The notes under the pieces: model-generated
The model's input: only the letters and a program-made list of their open reading frames with translations
The model's database searches: none
Told to the model about the DNA's origin: nothing
Assembly (NCBI GenBank): GCA_015698045.1
Contig: BLAL01000261.1
Coordinates: 1,054,001-1,118,000 of the forward strand
Direction of reading: 5' to 3'
From: Rhizophagus clarus
Lineage: Eukaryota > Glomeromycota > Glomeromycetes > Glomerales > Glomeraceae
DNA: 64,000 nt
Translations under genes and position numbers: made by a program
Shown here: positions 10,889-21,585 of the stretch, in pieces
Layout: each line of letters begins with the position of its first letter
How positions within the stretch are numbered: position 1 is the stretch's first letter

Positions 10889-11873
10889 TAGGGCTCTGAT
10901 CGGTTTTGGTAATTACCGAACTGTACTGACCGGTTTTGGTATCAGAGCGGTTTCGGTTTTATGATTTATCGAACTGAAACTTTCAGTTTTGGTATCAGTT
11001 TTGCGATTTACTGAACCGATTTACCGATAATAAAAACATTTTTTTTATAAGAAAAACGTAAATAATATAATTAAAAAAAAATGTTGCGAAACGTTTTTTA
11101 CATAAATGTTTGATATAAAAAATAACATTTCGCAACATTATTTTTGCAGAACTTGTAAAAAATGTTGCGAAACGTTTTTTACATAAACGATTTGATAAAA
11201 AATAACATTTCGCAATGTTATTTTTGCGAAACTTGTAAAAAACGTTGCGAAACATTTTTTACATAAACGATTTGATAAAAAAAATAACATTTTGCAATGT
11301 TATTTTTGCAGAACTTGTAAAAAACGTTGCGAAACATTTTTTACATAAACAATTTATTATGAAAAATAACGTTTTGCAATATTATTTTTGCAAACATTGT
11401 AAAAAACGTTGCAAAACGTTTTTTACATAAACGTTTGATATAAAAAAAATAACGTTTTGCAACGTTATTTTTGCGAAACTTGTAAAAAACGTTGTGAAAC
11501 ATTTTTTACATCAGAAATTTAATATAGAAAATAACATTTCGCAATATTATTTTCCTTTTTATTTAAAAACGTTGCGAAACGTTTTTATAAAACGATTTAA
11601 TATAAAAAACATCTCGCAATGTTTTTTTTGTCACTTTAATAAAAAATGTTGTAAAACGTTTTTTTATGGATGATTTGATAAGAAAAAATCATTTCACAAC
11701 TTTTTTTTTGCTAAACGTTGCAAAACGTTTTTTTACTAAACTCGTTCAGTAAATTGGTTTGGTTTTCAGTAATTACTGATAGGTTTCGGTAATTATTAAT
11801 ACCGATACTGATTAATTCAGTTCGGTATCAGTTTTTGCAAAAACTGAACCAAACTGAACCGATCGGAGCTCTA
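10889..11873 (+). mobile_element. hAT-type non-autonomous element, family 1 copy 2, intact ends
   Basis: Termini TAGGGCTCTGATCGG and CCGATCGGAGCTCTA are flanked by a perfect 8-bp duplication ATCCAGAT (10881-10888 and 11874-11881). The length is 985 bp. The interior has the same roughly 80-bp units with AACGTTTCGCAACGTT palindromes as copy 1, without the nested element. It landed inside an exon-like core of array D, so it is younger than that array. It carries no coding sequence. Confidence 0.88.
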
Positions 11874-11944
11874 ATCCAGATATACAGGCATATTTTTGTA
11901 ATTTGAAAACTTTTAAAAAAACTTTTTTTTTTCTTTTTTAGTAG

Positions 11945-12600
11945 GAAAACGGCTTTAAAGTTGGATACACAGAATCCAAATAGTTAAGTTTTAATTATCG
12001 AAACTTTTCTGATTTTAATACATTTAAAAAAAAATGTTATACCATTTTTTCTTTTTATTTTTTAGGGAAAATAGTTCTGAAGTTGAATACTAAAATCCTA
12101 ATAGGTAACTTTTATTAAATCTTTCTGTTGAATTATTTATTTAAAAATGTTATATTAACATTTTTTTTTGTAGAAAAATGTTCTGAAGTTAGGTACCAAA
12201 ATCCAATAGATAAAGTTTCAACATTAAAACTTCTGACTTTAATTTGTCTAAAAAATAACATCATATTAACATTTTTTCTTTTTTTGTAAATTATCATATT
12301 ACCATAATTTCCATTATCTTCTCATTGACAGCTAGGCTCAATTTGACAGTTATACAGTTACAGCTAGATGTTATGATTCAGATAAGTCATATTCTCATTT
12401 GAATGATCAAAACAGATAATAGTTGTGTATTGGAAAATAGCTCTGAAGTTGGATACCAGAATACTGATAGGTAAGTTTTAATTATTAAAACTTACCAACT
12501 TTAATTTATTTAAAAAAACATTATATTAAAATTATTTTTCTTTTTTCTTATTTTTTTTTTTAGGGAAAATGACTCTAAGTTAAAGTTACCTGCCAAAACT
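11945..12600 (+). repeat. Tandem exon-like cassette array D
   Basis: Exon-like cores start at about 11945, 12066, 12174, 12433 and 12564, with a first one at 10862 split by the hAT insertion. The shared core is GGAAAATAGCTCTGAAGTTGG followed by a TACCA..AATCC..ATAG segment, then GTAAGTTTT or GTAACTTTT in the better copies. Acceptor sites are T-rich tracts ending in AG. The spacing is less regular than in the other arrays and some splice-like sites are lost. Confidence 0.5.
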
Positions 12601-12940
12601 ATTTTGAGCTTTTGACATAATATATCATATAATATATATAGATTTTTAGCAAAATTCCTAATTAGTTTGATCAATTTCAATATTGCTGATTTACTGATTA
12701 TTGATAATCTTTTTTTTTATTTAATTTTTTTTTTTAAAAAAAAAAATTTTATTATTTTTACTTTTACATAAAAAGAAAAAGGTCAGAACTTATAAAATAA
12801 AAAATGGTTAGTTTTTGAATTTTGATTTTCTGTTTTTTTTAAAAAAAATTTTCTTATTTTCAGTTATTTAAAACTGATTTTCTTTCTTTAAAAAAAATTA
12901 TTTATTTTAAAAAAAGATATTATTTTTTTCTTTTTTGTAG

Positions 12941-14000
12941 GTTACCAGATGAATACTATGAACTGGACTTTTGAAATTGAGGTAAATGAGAGGAGAGAAG
13001 TTCTGCTTTGTTATTAATATAAATGTTTCTAATGTTTCTTCTTTTTTTGTAGGTTATTGGACGAATACTACAGATTTTGGAATTGAGGTAAATAGGGGGT
13101 AAGAGAGTTCTGCTTCATTGTTAATAGAAATATTTCTAATGTTTCTTCTTTTTTTTATAGATTGCTAAACAAATACTACGAATTGGACTTTGAAATTGAG
13201 GCAAGTGAGGAAGGAAAATTTAATTATTTTAATAGAAATGTCTCTAACATTTCTTCTTTTCTTTTTTATAGGTTGTCAAATAAATACTACAAATCAACTT
13301 TGGAATTGAAATAAATGAGGAAGAGGGATTTGATTATTTTAATAGAAACGTCTCTAACGTTTCTTCTTCACTTTTTTTGTAGGTTGCTAGACGAATATTA
13401 TAAACCAGACTTTGAAATTGAGGTAAATGAGGAAGGGGGATTTGATTATTTTAATAGCAATGTCTTTAACATTTCTTCTTTTCTTTTTTTGTAAGTTGCC
13501 AAATAAATACTATGAACCAGACTTTAGAATTGAGGCAAGTAAGGAAGAGGGATTTAATTATTTTAATAGAAATATCTCTAACATTTCTTCTTCTCTTTTT
13601 TTGTAAATTGCCAGACAAATACTATAAACTAGACTTTAGAATTAAGATAAATAGAAGGGAAAAGTTTTACTTCATTGTTAATAAAAATGTTTCTAATGTT
13701 TCTTCTTTTCTTTTTGTAGGCTGTCAGACTATTTAGGCAAACCTGAACTTGAAATATAAGGAATGGAGAAGATAGTGAATTCTTTTAATATTAAAGAAAT
13801 ATACTAATATTTCTTTTTTTATTTTTTTAGGTTGCTGGACTCCTTAGACGAATCTGGACTTAAAATGTAAGGAATGGAAAATGGAGAATGGGAATGGGAA
13901 TGGAGAAGAGGGGAGGGAATTCTTTTATTATTAAGAAATGTAATGTTTCTTATTGTTTTATTTTAGGTTGCCAAATTCTTAGTCTTTAGGTACTAAAAGC
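12941..14000 (+). repeat. Tandem exon-like cassette array B, about 10 units of 108-113 bp
   Basis: Cores begin at 12941, 13053, 13161, 13272, 13383, 13496, about 13608, 13720, 13831 and 13967. Typical early cores run GTTGCTAGACGAATATTATA and continue to GACTTTGAAATTGAG, followed by GTAAATGAG. In one frame they read LPDKYYKLDFRI or LLDEYYKPDFEIE. The spacers hold AGAAACGTCTCTAACGTTTCTT-like inverted repeats with a CTAAC core, then TTTTTGTAG. The last three units match array A (GTTGCTGGACTCC, GTAAGGAATGG), so A and B are related. At about 13608 the acceptor AG is missing. Most cores are about 40 nt, so joining them all would shift frame; exclusive use of single cores or simple decay are both possible. 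Confidence 0.62.
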
Positions 14001-14344
14001 TGATACTATGCCAAAACTATAATACAATACTAATGTCAAAACTAAGCTGAATGCTGAAACAGTTTTGATAGTTTTGACACTATGTAAGGAGTATATAACA
14101 AATGTAATTTTTATAATATTTTCGTATAATATATGTAATCAGTAATAAAAACTAAGGTTAAATAAATAACAATGAAGGTTATTATTTTAAGTGTATTTTT
14201 GAAAATTTTGAATATCCAATATTGAATTAATTATAAAATTTATATATATTAGTTTATTTTTATTGATGAAAATTATATCAAAAGTTATCAATTGGTATGC
14301 CAATAATAGACAATAGGAAATATCCTATTGGTAACTAATATGAT
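14000..14344. other. Region after array B with 3'-end-like signals
   Basis: AT-rich sequence with CAGTAATAAAAACT at about 14145 resembling a polyadenylation region. Nothing codes here. It ends in the first copy of the 19-bp target duplication of the next retroposon. Confidence 0.3.
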
Positions 14345-15243
14345 TTTTTTTTTTTTATTCTTTTGTTAGAAGTGAATACAATGGTTTCAGGACTCATATT
14401 GTCACACTATTAGACCTCTATGATAAGACAGCTAACGACTAAAAAATCATCAATATGCTATCTCTCGACGAAGTATTTAAGATACAGCGACGTCTCCCTC
14501 ATGAGACACTACAACCCTTTATTAAAATATGCAGCCGTACTGTACATACTAATTCACTATAGTGCAGTCCCATTGAAGAGGGAATAACGTATACTATGCC
14601 CCTCAGTTTGCCTGGAAGCACCTTTATGCAAACCCCATCCTTTCAAAATTAACCAATAAAAAATTTGTATAACAAAAAAATAAACAAAAAGAAAATACAA
14701 ACGAAACTTTCAGGGTAAACTAAAAGAAAGAACACCCTATACTTCTAAAATAAAACAGCTTAAAAGTAGGCAGTACAAAACATAACTGCAACTGCACTAT
14801 GTTACATAAAAGAAGGACTATGCTATTAATAAAACCCAGTGGGAAAAAATTAAAAGCTTTGATAATATTCTAAAATATACTTTACATCTAAAAGTCCTAG
14901 TAAATGCTACAACTAGAACTTGTTTCTTATTATTTGGACGACTCTCTCTGCTTGTTTCTGGTACATGTATTGAACAGTAAGAACTTCTGTAAACGTTTTG
15001 GTCTTTAAACCCATCGTCAGCACCTCTTTTGTGATGTCTGTGAGCAAAGAGTCCTCAGTTTCCATCTGTTTTTTACCATTCTTGTTTCTAAAAATTGTTT
15101 CTGTCAAGTAGCTAGATAAGTATGTAAACAAAACAATAGTTTTCCATACTTTGTTTACTGTTATTTTAACTGTTTTTCAAAATTATTTTTGAAAAAATTT
15201 TTCTGAAAAATGGGCGTAATGATCAGCAGGGAGAGTTGTTTTT
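14345..15243 (-). mobile_element. Poly(A)-tailed retroposon
   Basis: The unit is flanked by perfect 19-bp copies of TATTGGTAACTAATATGAT (14326-14344 and 15244-15262). Its minus-strand 3' end is a poly(A) tail (T run at 14345-14356), so it was inserted by target-primed reverse transcription. The minus-strand 5' end AACTCTCCCTGCTGATC is shared with the LINE-like unit that ends at 26731. One open stretch of about 80 codons on the minus strand (about 15160 to 14913, containing TKEVLTMGLKTKTFTEVL and YMYQKQAERVVQIIRNKF) has no family I recognise. It may be a 5' part of a LINE, a retroposed transcript or a non-autonomous LINE relative. Confidence 0.6.
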
Positions 15244-15377
15244 TATTGGTAACTAATATGATATACCTGATTGTACCCTATTTAAGCACCCCAATTGAAA
15301 CCTTATTATCCTCCTTTTATGCCATTTTTCAGCAGCAATCAGGATTTTAAAATTTAGTAAATAAAAAAAAATAGGGA

Positions 15378-15448
15378 AACAATTAGGTTGAATCCAGTGA
15401 CCCAGATTTTATCTGATTAGTCCCCTATTTGATATCATTTGACTAGTG
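15378..15448. mobile_element. Right end of a second CACTA-like element (remnant)
   Basis: The segment reads TTTTATCTGATTAGTCCCC and ends TTTGACTAGTG, matching the right end of the first element (TTATCTGATTAGCC, TTTTGACCAGTG). Together with the array A/B homology this suggests that arrays D and B sit in a second, diverged element of the same family. Its left end was not found. Confidence 0.4.
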
Positions 15449-15524
15449 ATACTTAGATTAATAAAAACATTGAATGAATACTCAAAAAATATAACAAGAT
15501 TATCCAAATATTTAAAGTTTCTCT

Positions 15525-16290
15525 TTATAAAATTATTTCCATAGGTTCTTCATTTGGATCAATTCCTAGTTCATTATTTGATTTTACTATTGATATAATT
15601 TCATTATTTGTTAACCTTTTATTACCCTTTAAAAAATCATCTATATAAAGAAATTCTTTCATATTCATAGGGTCATTGAATGGAAATTGATCAATTAGAT
15701 CTTATAATTCTGATTTCATCCTAAATTGCTTAATCATTATCATCATCTATTTTATTATCTGATTCATCATTCTATGATAAAATTTTTGTATATTACTAAC
15801 AATTAGAAATTGTCCATTGACTTATAGAATTTCAAGCATTATTACTAAAATTAATAGTATCATGAATATTTAAAAAGTTGACTTTTTTGTTTAATTCTTA
15901 TGAAATTTTATATACTTTAATCCTATTTCTAATAAGTAATTTCTAGTACTATGCCTAAATTATTAAAATTTAAAATAAAATTTATGTATACATTTAAAAA
16001 AATAAAAAAAATCATCATTAAACTTAAAGAATTAATAATTTCCATATCATAAGGTTGTAAGTGAGCTGTAATATTTGATAGCTAAAAATATGTAGCCATA
16101 TTTGTTAAATTTAGATTTTCATTTATAATATATACTAGAACATTATCAACAATTAAAAGAATTTTATAATGTTATAATCACATTCATGTATTCAATTATG
16201 TAAAATAATCATTTCATATTGAAACTTACATCCAAGTTGCTGTTAATTTCAGTAGTAATTAACTGGCAATTCTTTTTTTTTTCCTGCATA
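15525..16290 (-). pseudogene. Decayed pogo/Tigger-type (CENP-B-like) transposase, C-terminal half
   Basis: Minus-strand reading shows LLIVDNVLVYIINENLNLTN, then NITAHLQPYDMEIINSLSL, the hallmark LLLxDN..H..N and TAHLQPxDxGIINSxK region of DDE transposases of the pogo/Tigger branch. It is followed nearer the 3' end by QFPFNDPMNMKEFLYIDDFL and LTNNEIISIVKSNNE, the usual acidic tail, ending at a TAA at 15527-15525. Several in-frame stops, and loss of the catalytic context, show a dead DNA transposon copy. The N-terminal half is not adjacent. Confidence 0.65.
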
Positions 16291-16309
16291 ATATTCATGA
16301 ATTTTGGTA

Positions 16310-16740
16310 TATCATCAGGAAATTTTATAATGCGCAAAGTTGCGCAAGATTACGTATCGTAATATTTTGTAAGTTTCCAGACCTACCGCAAGTTTACGAA
16401 AGAGTAATATTTCGTAACTTTTTAAAATATTTCGAAATATTATGATATGCAAAGTTTTATAATTTTACAGTTCATAATATTCTGTAATTTTACGCATTTA
16501 CAATATTTCGTAATTTTACATAATATTTCATAAGTTTTCAGACCCACCACAAGTTTGCGTAAACATAATATTTTATAACTTTTTAAAATATTTTGAAATA
16601 TTACGATATACAAAGTTTTGTAATTTTACAGTTCGTAATATTTTGTAATTTTATTGTGTAATATTTTGCAACTTTTTAAAATATTTTGATAATTCGTAAT
16701 TTTACATAAATATTTTGTAATGTTTCAAAATTCATTTTTG
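16310..16740. repeat. Repeat tract rich in TTACG/CGTAA motifs
   Basis: Dense repeats of CGTAATATTTTGTAA, CGCAAGTTTACG and AAATATTTCGAAATATTACG occur in both orientations. Similar words make up the satellite at 27521-27940, and GGAAATTTTATAATGCGCAAAGT at its left edge is mirrored near 28000, so the two may be ends or copies of one element in opposite orientation. It is non-coding. Confidence 0.45.
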
Positions 16741-16839
16741 TACTATAAGTTTATATAATGTATATTTTATTAGATATAATATGAATTAAATTATAAAAAA
16801 TTACAAGTATTTATTACTATATACAGAATATATAAAAGT

Positions 16840-17002
16840 AAAAAAAGAAAGAGTAATGATACAATTAGATGTAAAAAGAAGAGAAACAGCTATAGTAACG
16901 TTGGTATTAGATATAAAGATAAAGAAATATTGTTAGTATTGTTAGTGTTGTTAATATTAGAGTAAAAAGAGTTAAAGAAACAGTAGAAACATGGATATTA
17001 TT
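16840..17002. repeat. Satellite fragment, left of the array C element
   Basis: GTTAGTATT, GTAAAAAGA and ATGGATATTATTGT phrases match the 230-245-bp satellite at 21590-22180, which implies that the DNA between them was inserted into one satellite block. Confidence 0.45.
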
Positions 17003-20000
17003 GTCATCAGGAAAGTTATATCAGTTCAGATCTGCGGCAATCTGCAAAAATTGCAGATTGCTACTTTTTTTTTAACTATTTTTGATAAAAATCTGCGCAA
17101 TATTACACACGTCATGCTTTTTATTTTTTTGAAGATTTTTTTATAAAAATTCTGTGATAATCTTTAAAATTGCAGATTTTAAAAACATTTCGCACAAAAA
17201 TCTTTAGGGATCTTCAGCATTTTCTTTTTTTATTTGATAAACTTTACATAAACTTTTTTTTTTATTTTGATAAAGCTTTGCACTTCTGATTTGTTTTTTT
17301 TACAGCACTTTAAAAAAATAATTTATTTCAATGTTTTTTAAAGAAATAATTTTTAATTTAAACGAAATAATCTGTTAAAGCTATTAAAAAAATTGAAAAT
17401 TATTTTTTTCTTTTTTAAGCTTCAAAGCTTAAGAGTAATTTTTTTCAAAAAATTAAGTTCATCCAATGTCTGGTATATAATCTGCAACATGCAGGATTTT
17501 TTTTTTCATAGGGCTCTGGACTTCTTTTCTTTATAAGAAATACTTGTCAAACCCAGGCTTAAGTTCGTTAAAGAAATACCTTTACCTTACATTTTCATAA
17601 GTGAACTGCATCTTTGAACACCATTTCAAAGGTAAACTTCGAAATTCTTTTTTATATTTTGTTTGGAGAACGTTTCTTACTAACATTCAACTATTATTAT
17701 TTTTTATTTAAATCATATTTTTTATATTTTTTATTTATTTAACAAACTTTAACTAAAGTTCATTCCAATTTTATAGGTCTGGAACGCCAAAAGACAAGTT
17801 TCAGACTTCACTATCATCGACTTTTTTTTAATAAACATCATTTTTATCCAAAACGCCTAGTTTCAAAGATTATTTGACTAGTGTAACCTTCAGAAAAAAA
17901 CTTTTATTATTATTTAACAAGCGTTGGCTAACACTCGTTTTCCTTTTTTTTGTAGGTTCAGAACACCGAAAGTATGATTCTGAACTCAATTTCGAAAAAA
18001 AAATTTTTTTTTATTAATTTGTATTGAGAACGTTAACTAACGTTTATTTTCTTTCTTTTTTTAGGTCTGAAACTCCATTTCAAGGCAGACCACTAAGTAA
18101 AAAAAAAACATTTTTTTTTTGTATTTTAGCAAAACGTTAGTAATGTTTCACTTTTCTCCCTTTCTTTAGGTCCAGAACTTTACTTATTCGAGGCAGACCA
18201 CTGTAAGTAAAAAAAAAAAAAAGATTTTTTTTTTAGTATTTTAGCAAAATGTTACTAATGTTTCGCTCTTCTTCTTTTTTTTAAGGTCTGGAACTCCATT
18301 TCAAGGCAGACTATTAAGTAAAGAAAATAAAAATAATTTTTTTTTGTATTTTAGCAAAATATTAGTAACATTTTGCTTCTCTTCTTTTTTTTTAGGTCTG
18401 GAACTCCACTTCGGAGTGGATCACTAAGTAAAAAAAAACATTTTTTTTTTGTATTTTAGCAAAATGTTAGTAACATTTCGCTTTTTTTCTTATTTTTTAA
18501 GGTCTGGAACTCTATTTTGAGATGAACTATTAAGTAAAGAAAATAAAAATAATTTTTTTTTGTATTTTAGCAAAACGTTAGTAACATTTCGCTTCTCTTC
18601 TTTTTTTTAGGTCTGGAACTCCACTTTGGAGCAGACCACTAAGTAAAAAAAAACATTTTTTTTTGCATTTTAGCGAAATGTTAGTAATGTTATGCTTCTC
18701 TTCTTTTTTTTTTAGGTCTGGAACTCCACTTTGAGGCGGACTACTGTAAGTAAAAAAAAGATTTTTTTTTTTGTATTTTAGCAAAACGTTACTAACGTTT
18801 CACTTTTCTTCTTTTTTTTTTAAGATCCGGAACTCCATTTCGAGGCAGACTATTAAATAAAGAAAAAAAAACAATTTTTTTTTGTATTTTAGCGAAATGT
18901 TAGTAACGTTTTGCTTTTCTCCCTTTCTTTAGGTCTGGAACTCCATTTTGAGGTGGACTAATTCAAGTAAAAAAAAATAATTTTTTTTTTTTGTATTTTA
19001 GCGAAATGTTAGTAACGTTTTGCTTTTCTCCTTTTTTTAAGTCTGAAACTTCATTTCGAGGCAAACCATTAAGTAAAAAAAAACAATTTTTTTTACTTTA
19101 ATTTTGACGAACATTACTAATGTTCATTTTTTTTATTTTTTAGGTCTGGAATTTAGAGGCAGACTGGTATTTCGAAGGTATAATACCTTCAAAAATTTTT
19201 ATTTTTTTTTTATTTTTATTTAAATGAACGTTACTAATGTTCATTTTTTTTATTTTTTAGGTCCAGAAGTCCTTTATAGGCGGACTACTATAAGTAAAAA
19301 AAAAAAATAATTTTTTTTTACTTTTATTTTAATGAACGTTACTAACGTTCATTTTCTTTCTTTTTTAGGTCTGGAAGAAGTGAACCAAGTTATTTCGAAG
19401 GTAAAAAAACTTCAAAATAATTTTTTTTTTATATTTTTATTTTACGAAACGTTACTAATATTTTGTTTCATTTTTTAGGTCCAGAACTCTAATTTGGAGT
19501 GGACCGCAGTATTTCGAAGATAAAGAAACTTCAAAATATCTTTTTTTTATTATTTCAATGAATATTAACTAATGGTCATTTTCTTTCTTTTTTAGGTCTG
19601 AAAGAAGCGGACCGTGGTATTTCGAAGGTAAAAAAACCTCAAAATAATATTTTATTTTACAAAACGAAATGAAACTGACATTTCATTTTATTTTTCTTTT
19701 TTTTCAGGTCCAGAACTTGAAGCAGAACGAAGATAAAAAAAATTATTTTTTATCTTATTTTTATTTCAACAAACGTTAAATAACATTTATTTTCATTTTT
19801 TTTAGATGGACCCCATTTTGCGGCGGACTAGGTATTATCCTGAAGATAAAAAAAAATTTTTTATTAACAAAACGTTAATTAACGTTTCAAATTTATTTTT
19901 TAAATTTGCGTCTTTCTAGAGGTCTTCTAGAGGAATTTGAAGGTATTTACCTTCGAAAATTTAAATTTATTATTTTTTTTTAAATGAACGTCAACTAATC

Positions 20001-20635
20001 GTTTTGTTTTTTATTTTATAAGTCATTGGCTTTCCAGATGTTTTCAGATGAATTTTGAAGATTAAAATTTTGAAAAATATTAGTTTAGGTCTGCAGTTTT
20101 CTGACCTGTCTCTAGATAGAATTTCAAAGTAAACGGAATTTAATTTTTTTTTTATTTTTTTTATTTAACGAAATATTTACTGACGGTTTTGTTAATTTTT
20201 TTTTGCAGGCACAGGAAACCGAAAGAAAGGTTCTAATCCTAATATAAAGATAAAAGACCTCAAAAAAACTGTTTTTTACATTTTCAACAAAATAGTGAAA
20301 GTAAAGAAAGAAAGGCCGGCAAATTTAGTGCATTTAATACCTGAAATAGTATAGTTAATAGTGTAGTAAATTGATTTATTTGTAATGCTTTAATTAAATA
20401 AATTAAATAAATTAATTGATGTTAATTAACGATAAAAGTAATTTTAAATTGTCAAAAATTTTGAAAAATTTTGCAGATTTGTTTTTAAAAAATTTCGCAG
20501 GTTTTTTGTGCTTGCAGATCTGCGCAGAAATCCATGAAATTTTTCAGTGCTGCGCATCAGCATGTCCTCAGATCTGTGCAGAAATGTACTCTGCAGAATT
20601 GCACAGATCTGTGAACCAAAATTTTTCCCGATGGT
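17003..20635. mobile_element. Candidate TIR element carrying array C
   Basis: The left edge reads CATCAGGAAA, then GTTCAGATCTGCGGCAATCTGC. The right edge, read in reverse complement, gives CATCGGGAAA, then GTTCACAGATCTGTGCAATTCTGC. These imperfect inverted repeats of about 45 bp are followed inward by more AGATCTGCGCAGAAATC-type repeats on both sides. Satellite DNA of one kind lies outside both ends. No target duplication could be fixed and no transposase was seen, so class and exact limits are uncertain. Confidence 0.42.
17777..20250 (+). repeat. Tandem exon-like cassette array C, about 20 units of about 108 bp
   Basis: Cores start at about 18065, 18170, 18286, 18396, 18502, 18611, 18716, 18825, 18933 and 19042, with older copies before and at least eight diverged copies after. 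The common core GTCTGGAACTCCACTTTGAG plus GCGGACTACT is followed by GTAAGTAAA or AAGTAAAA. The spacer contains a T run, GTATTTTAGC, an inverted repeat AAAACGTTAGTAACGTTTCG (TACTAAC on one arm or the other), then TTCTCTTCTTTTTTTTAG. In one frame the cores read LELHFEADY or close variants. When the 30-nt core is spliced core to core, frame is kept and the peptide would repeat as LELHFEADYC. In several cores the donor has slipped so that a TAA precedes it. No first exon or start codon was identified. Confidence 0.65.
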
Positions 20636-20675
20636 TAGTATTAAAGTACAAGTAAAAGAAAAAAAACGTAGATAG

Positions 20676-21577
20676 TAGGGCTCTGATCAGATCGGTTCAG
20701 TTCAGTTTTTGCAAAAACCAATACCAAACTGAATTAATCGGTATCAGTATTAATGATTACTGAAACCAATCGGTAATTACCAAAAACTGAACTGATTTAC
20801 CAAACGAGTTTAGTAAAAAAATGTTTTGCAACGTTTAGCAAAAAAAAAGTTGCAAAACGATTTTTTCTTATCAAATCATCCATAAAAAATGTTTCGCAAC
20901 ATTTTTTATTAAAGTGACAAAAAAAACGTTGCGAGACGTTTTTTTTATATTAAATCATTTTATAAAAACGTTTCGCAACATTTTTAAATAAAAAGGAAAA
21001 TAATGTTGCAAAACGTTATTTTCTATATTAAATTTCCGATGTAAAAAACATTTCGCAATGTTTTTTACAAGTTTCGCAAAAATAACGTTGCGAAATGTTA
21101 TTTTTTTTATATCAAACGTTTATGTAAAAAACGTTTCGCACCATTTTTTACAAGTTCCGCAAAAATAATGTTGCGAAATGTTATTTTTATTATTAAATCG
21201 TTTATGTAAAAAATGTTTCGCAACATTTTTTACAAGTTTCGCATAATAACGTTGCAAAACATTATTTTTTATCAAATCATTTATGTAAAAAATGTTTCAC
21301 AACGTTTTTTACAAGTTCCGCAAAAATAACGTTGCAAAATGTTATTTTTTATATCAAACGTTTATGTAAAAAACATTTTGCAACATTTTTTTTTAACTAC
21401 ATTATTTATGTTTTTCTTATAAAAAAACATTTTTATTATCAGTAAATCGGTTCAGTAAATCGCAAAACCGATACTGAAACTGAAAGTTTTGGTTTGATAA
21501 ATCATAAAACTGAAACCGCTCTGATACTGAAACTGGTCGGTACGGTTTGGTAATTACCAAAATCGATCAGAGCCCTA
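20676..21577 (-). mobile_element. hAT-type non-autonomous element, family 1 copy 3, inverted
   Basis: Ends TAGGGCTCTGATC and GATCAGAGCCCTA are flanked by a perfect 8-bp duplication GTAGATAG (20668-20675 and 21578-21585). It is 902 bp long and opposite in orientation to copies 1 and 2. The interior again consists of AACGTTTCGCAACGTT-type palindromes in roughly 80-bp units. It was inserted in satellite DNA and has no coding content. Confidence 0.88.
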
Positions 21578-21585
21578 GTAGATAG

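Noticed and set aside
17870-17884. TTTGACTAGTG read as another CACTA-type terminus
   Set aside because: It lies inside array C with no sub-terminal repeats and no partner end; chance match.
17003-20635. Helitron, because the left edge begins TC next to a T
   Set aside because: No CTRR end with a preceding hairpin was found at the other side, and the two ends are inverted repeats, which Helitrons lack.
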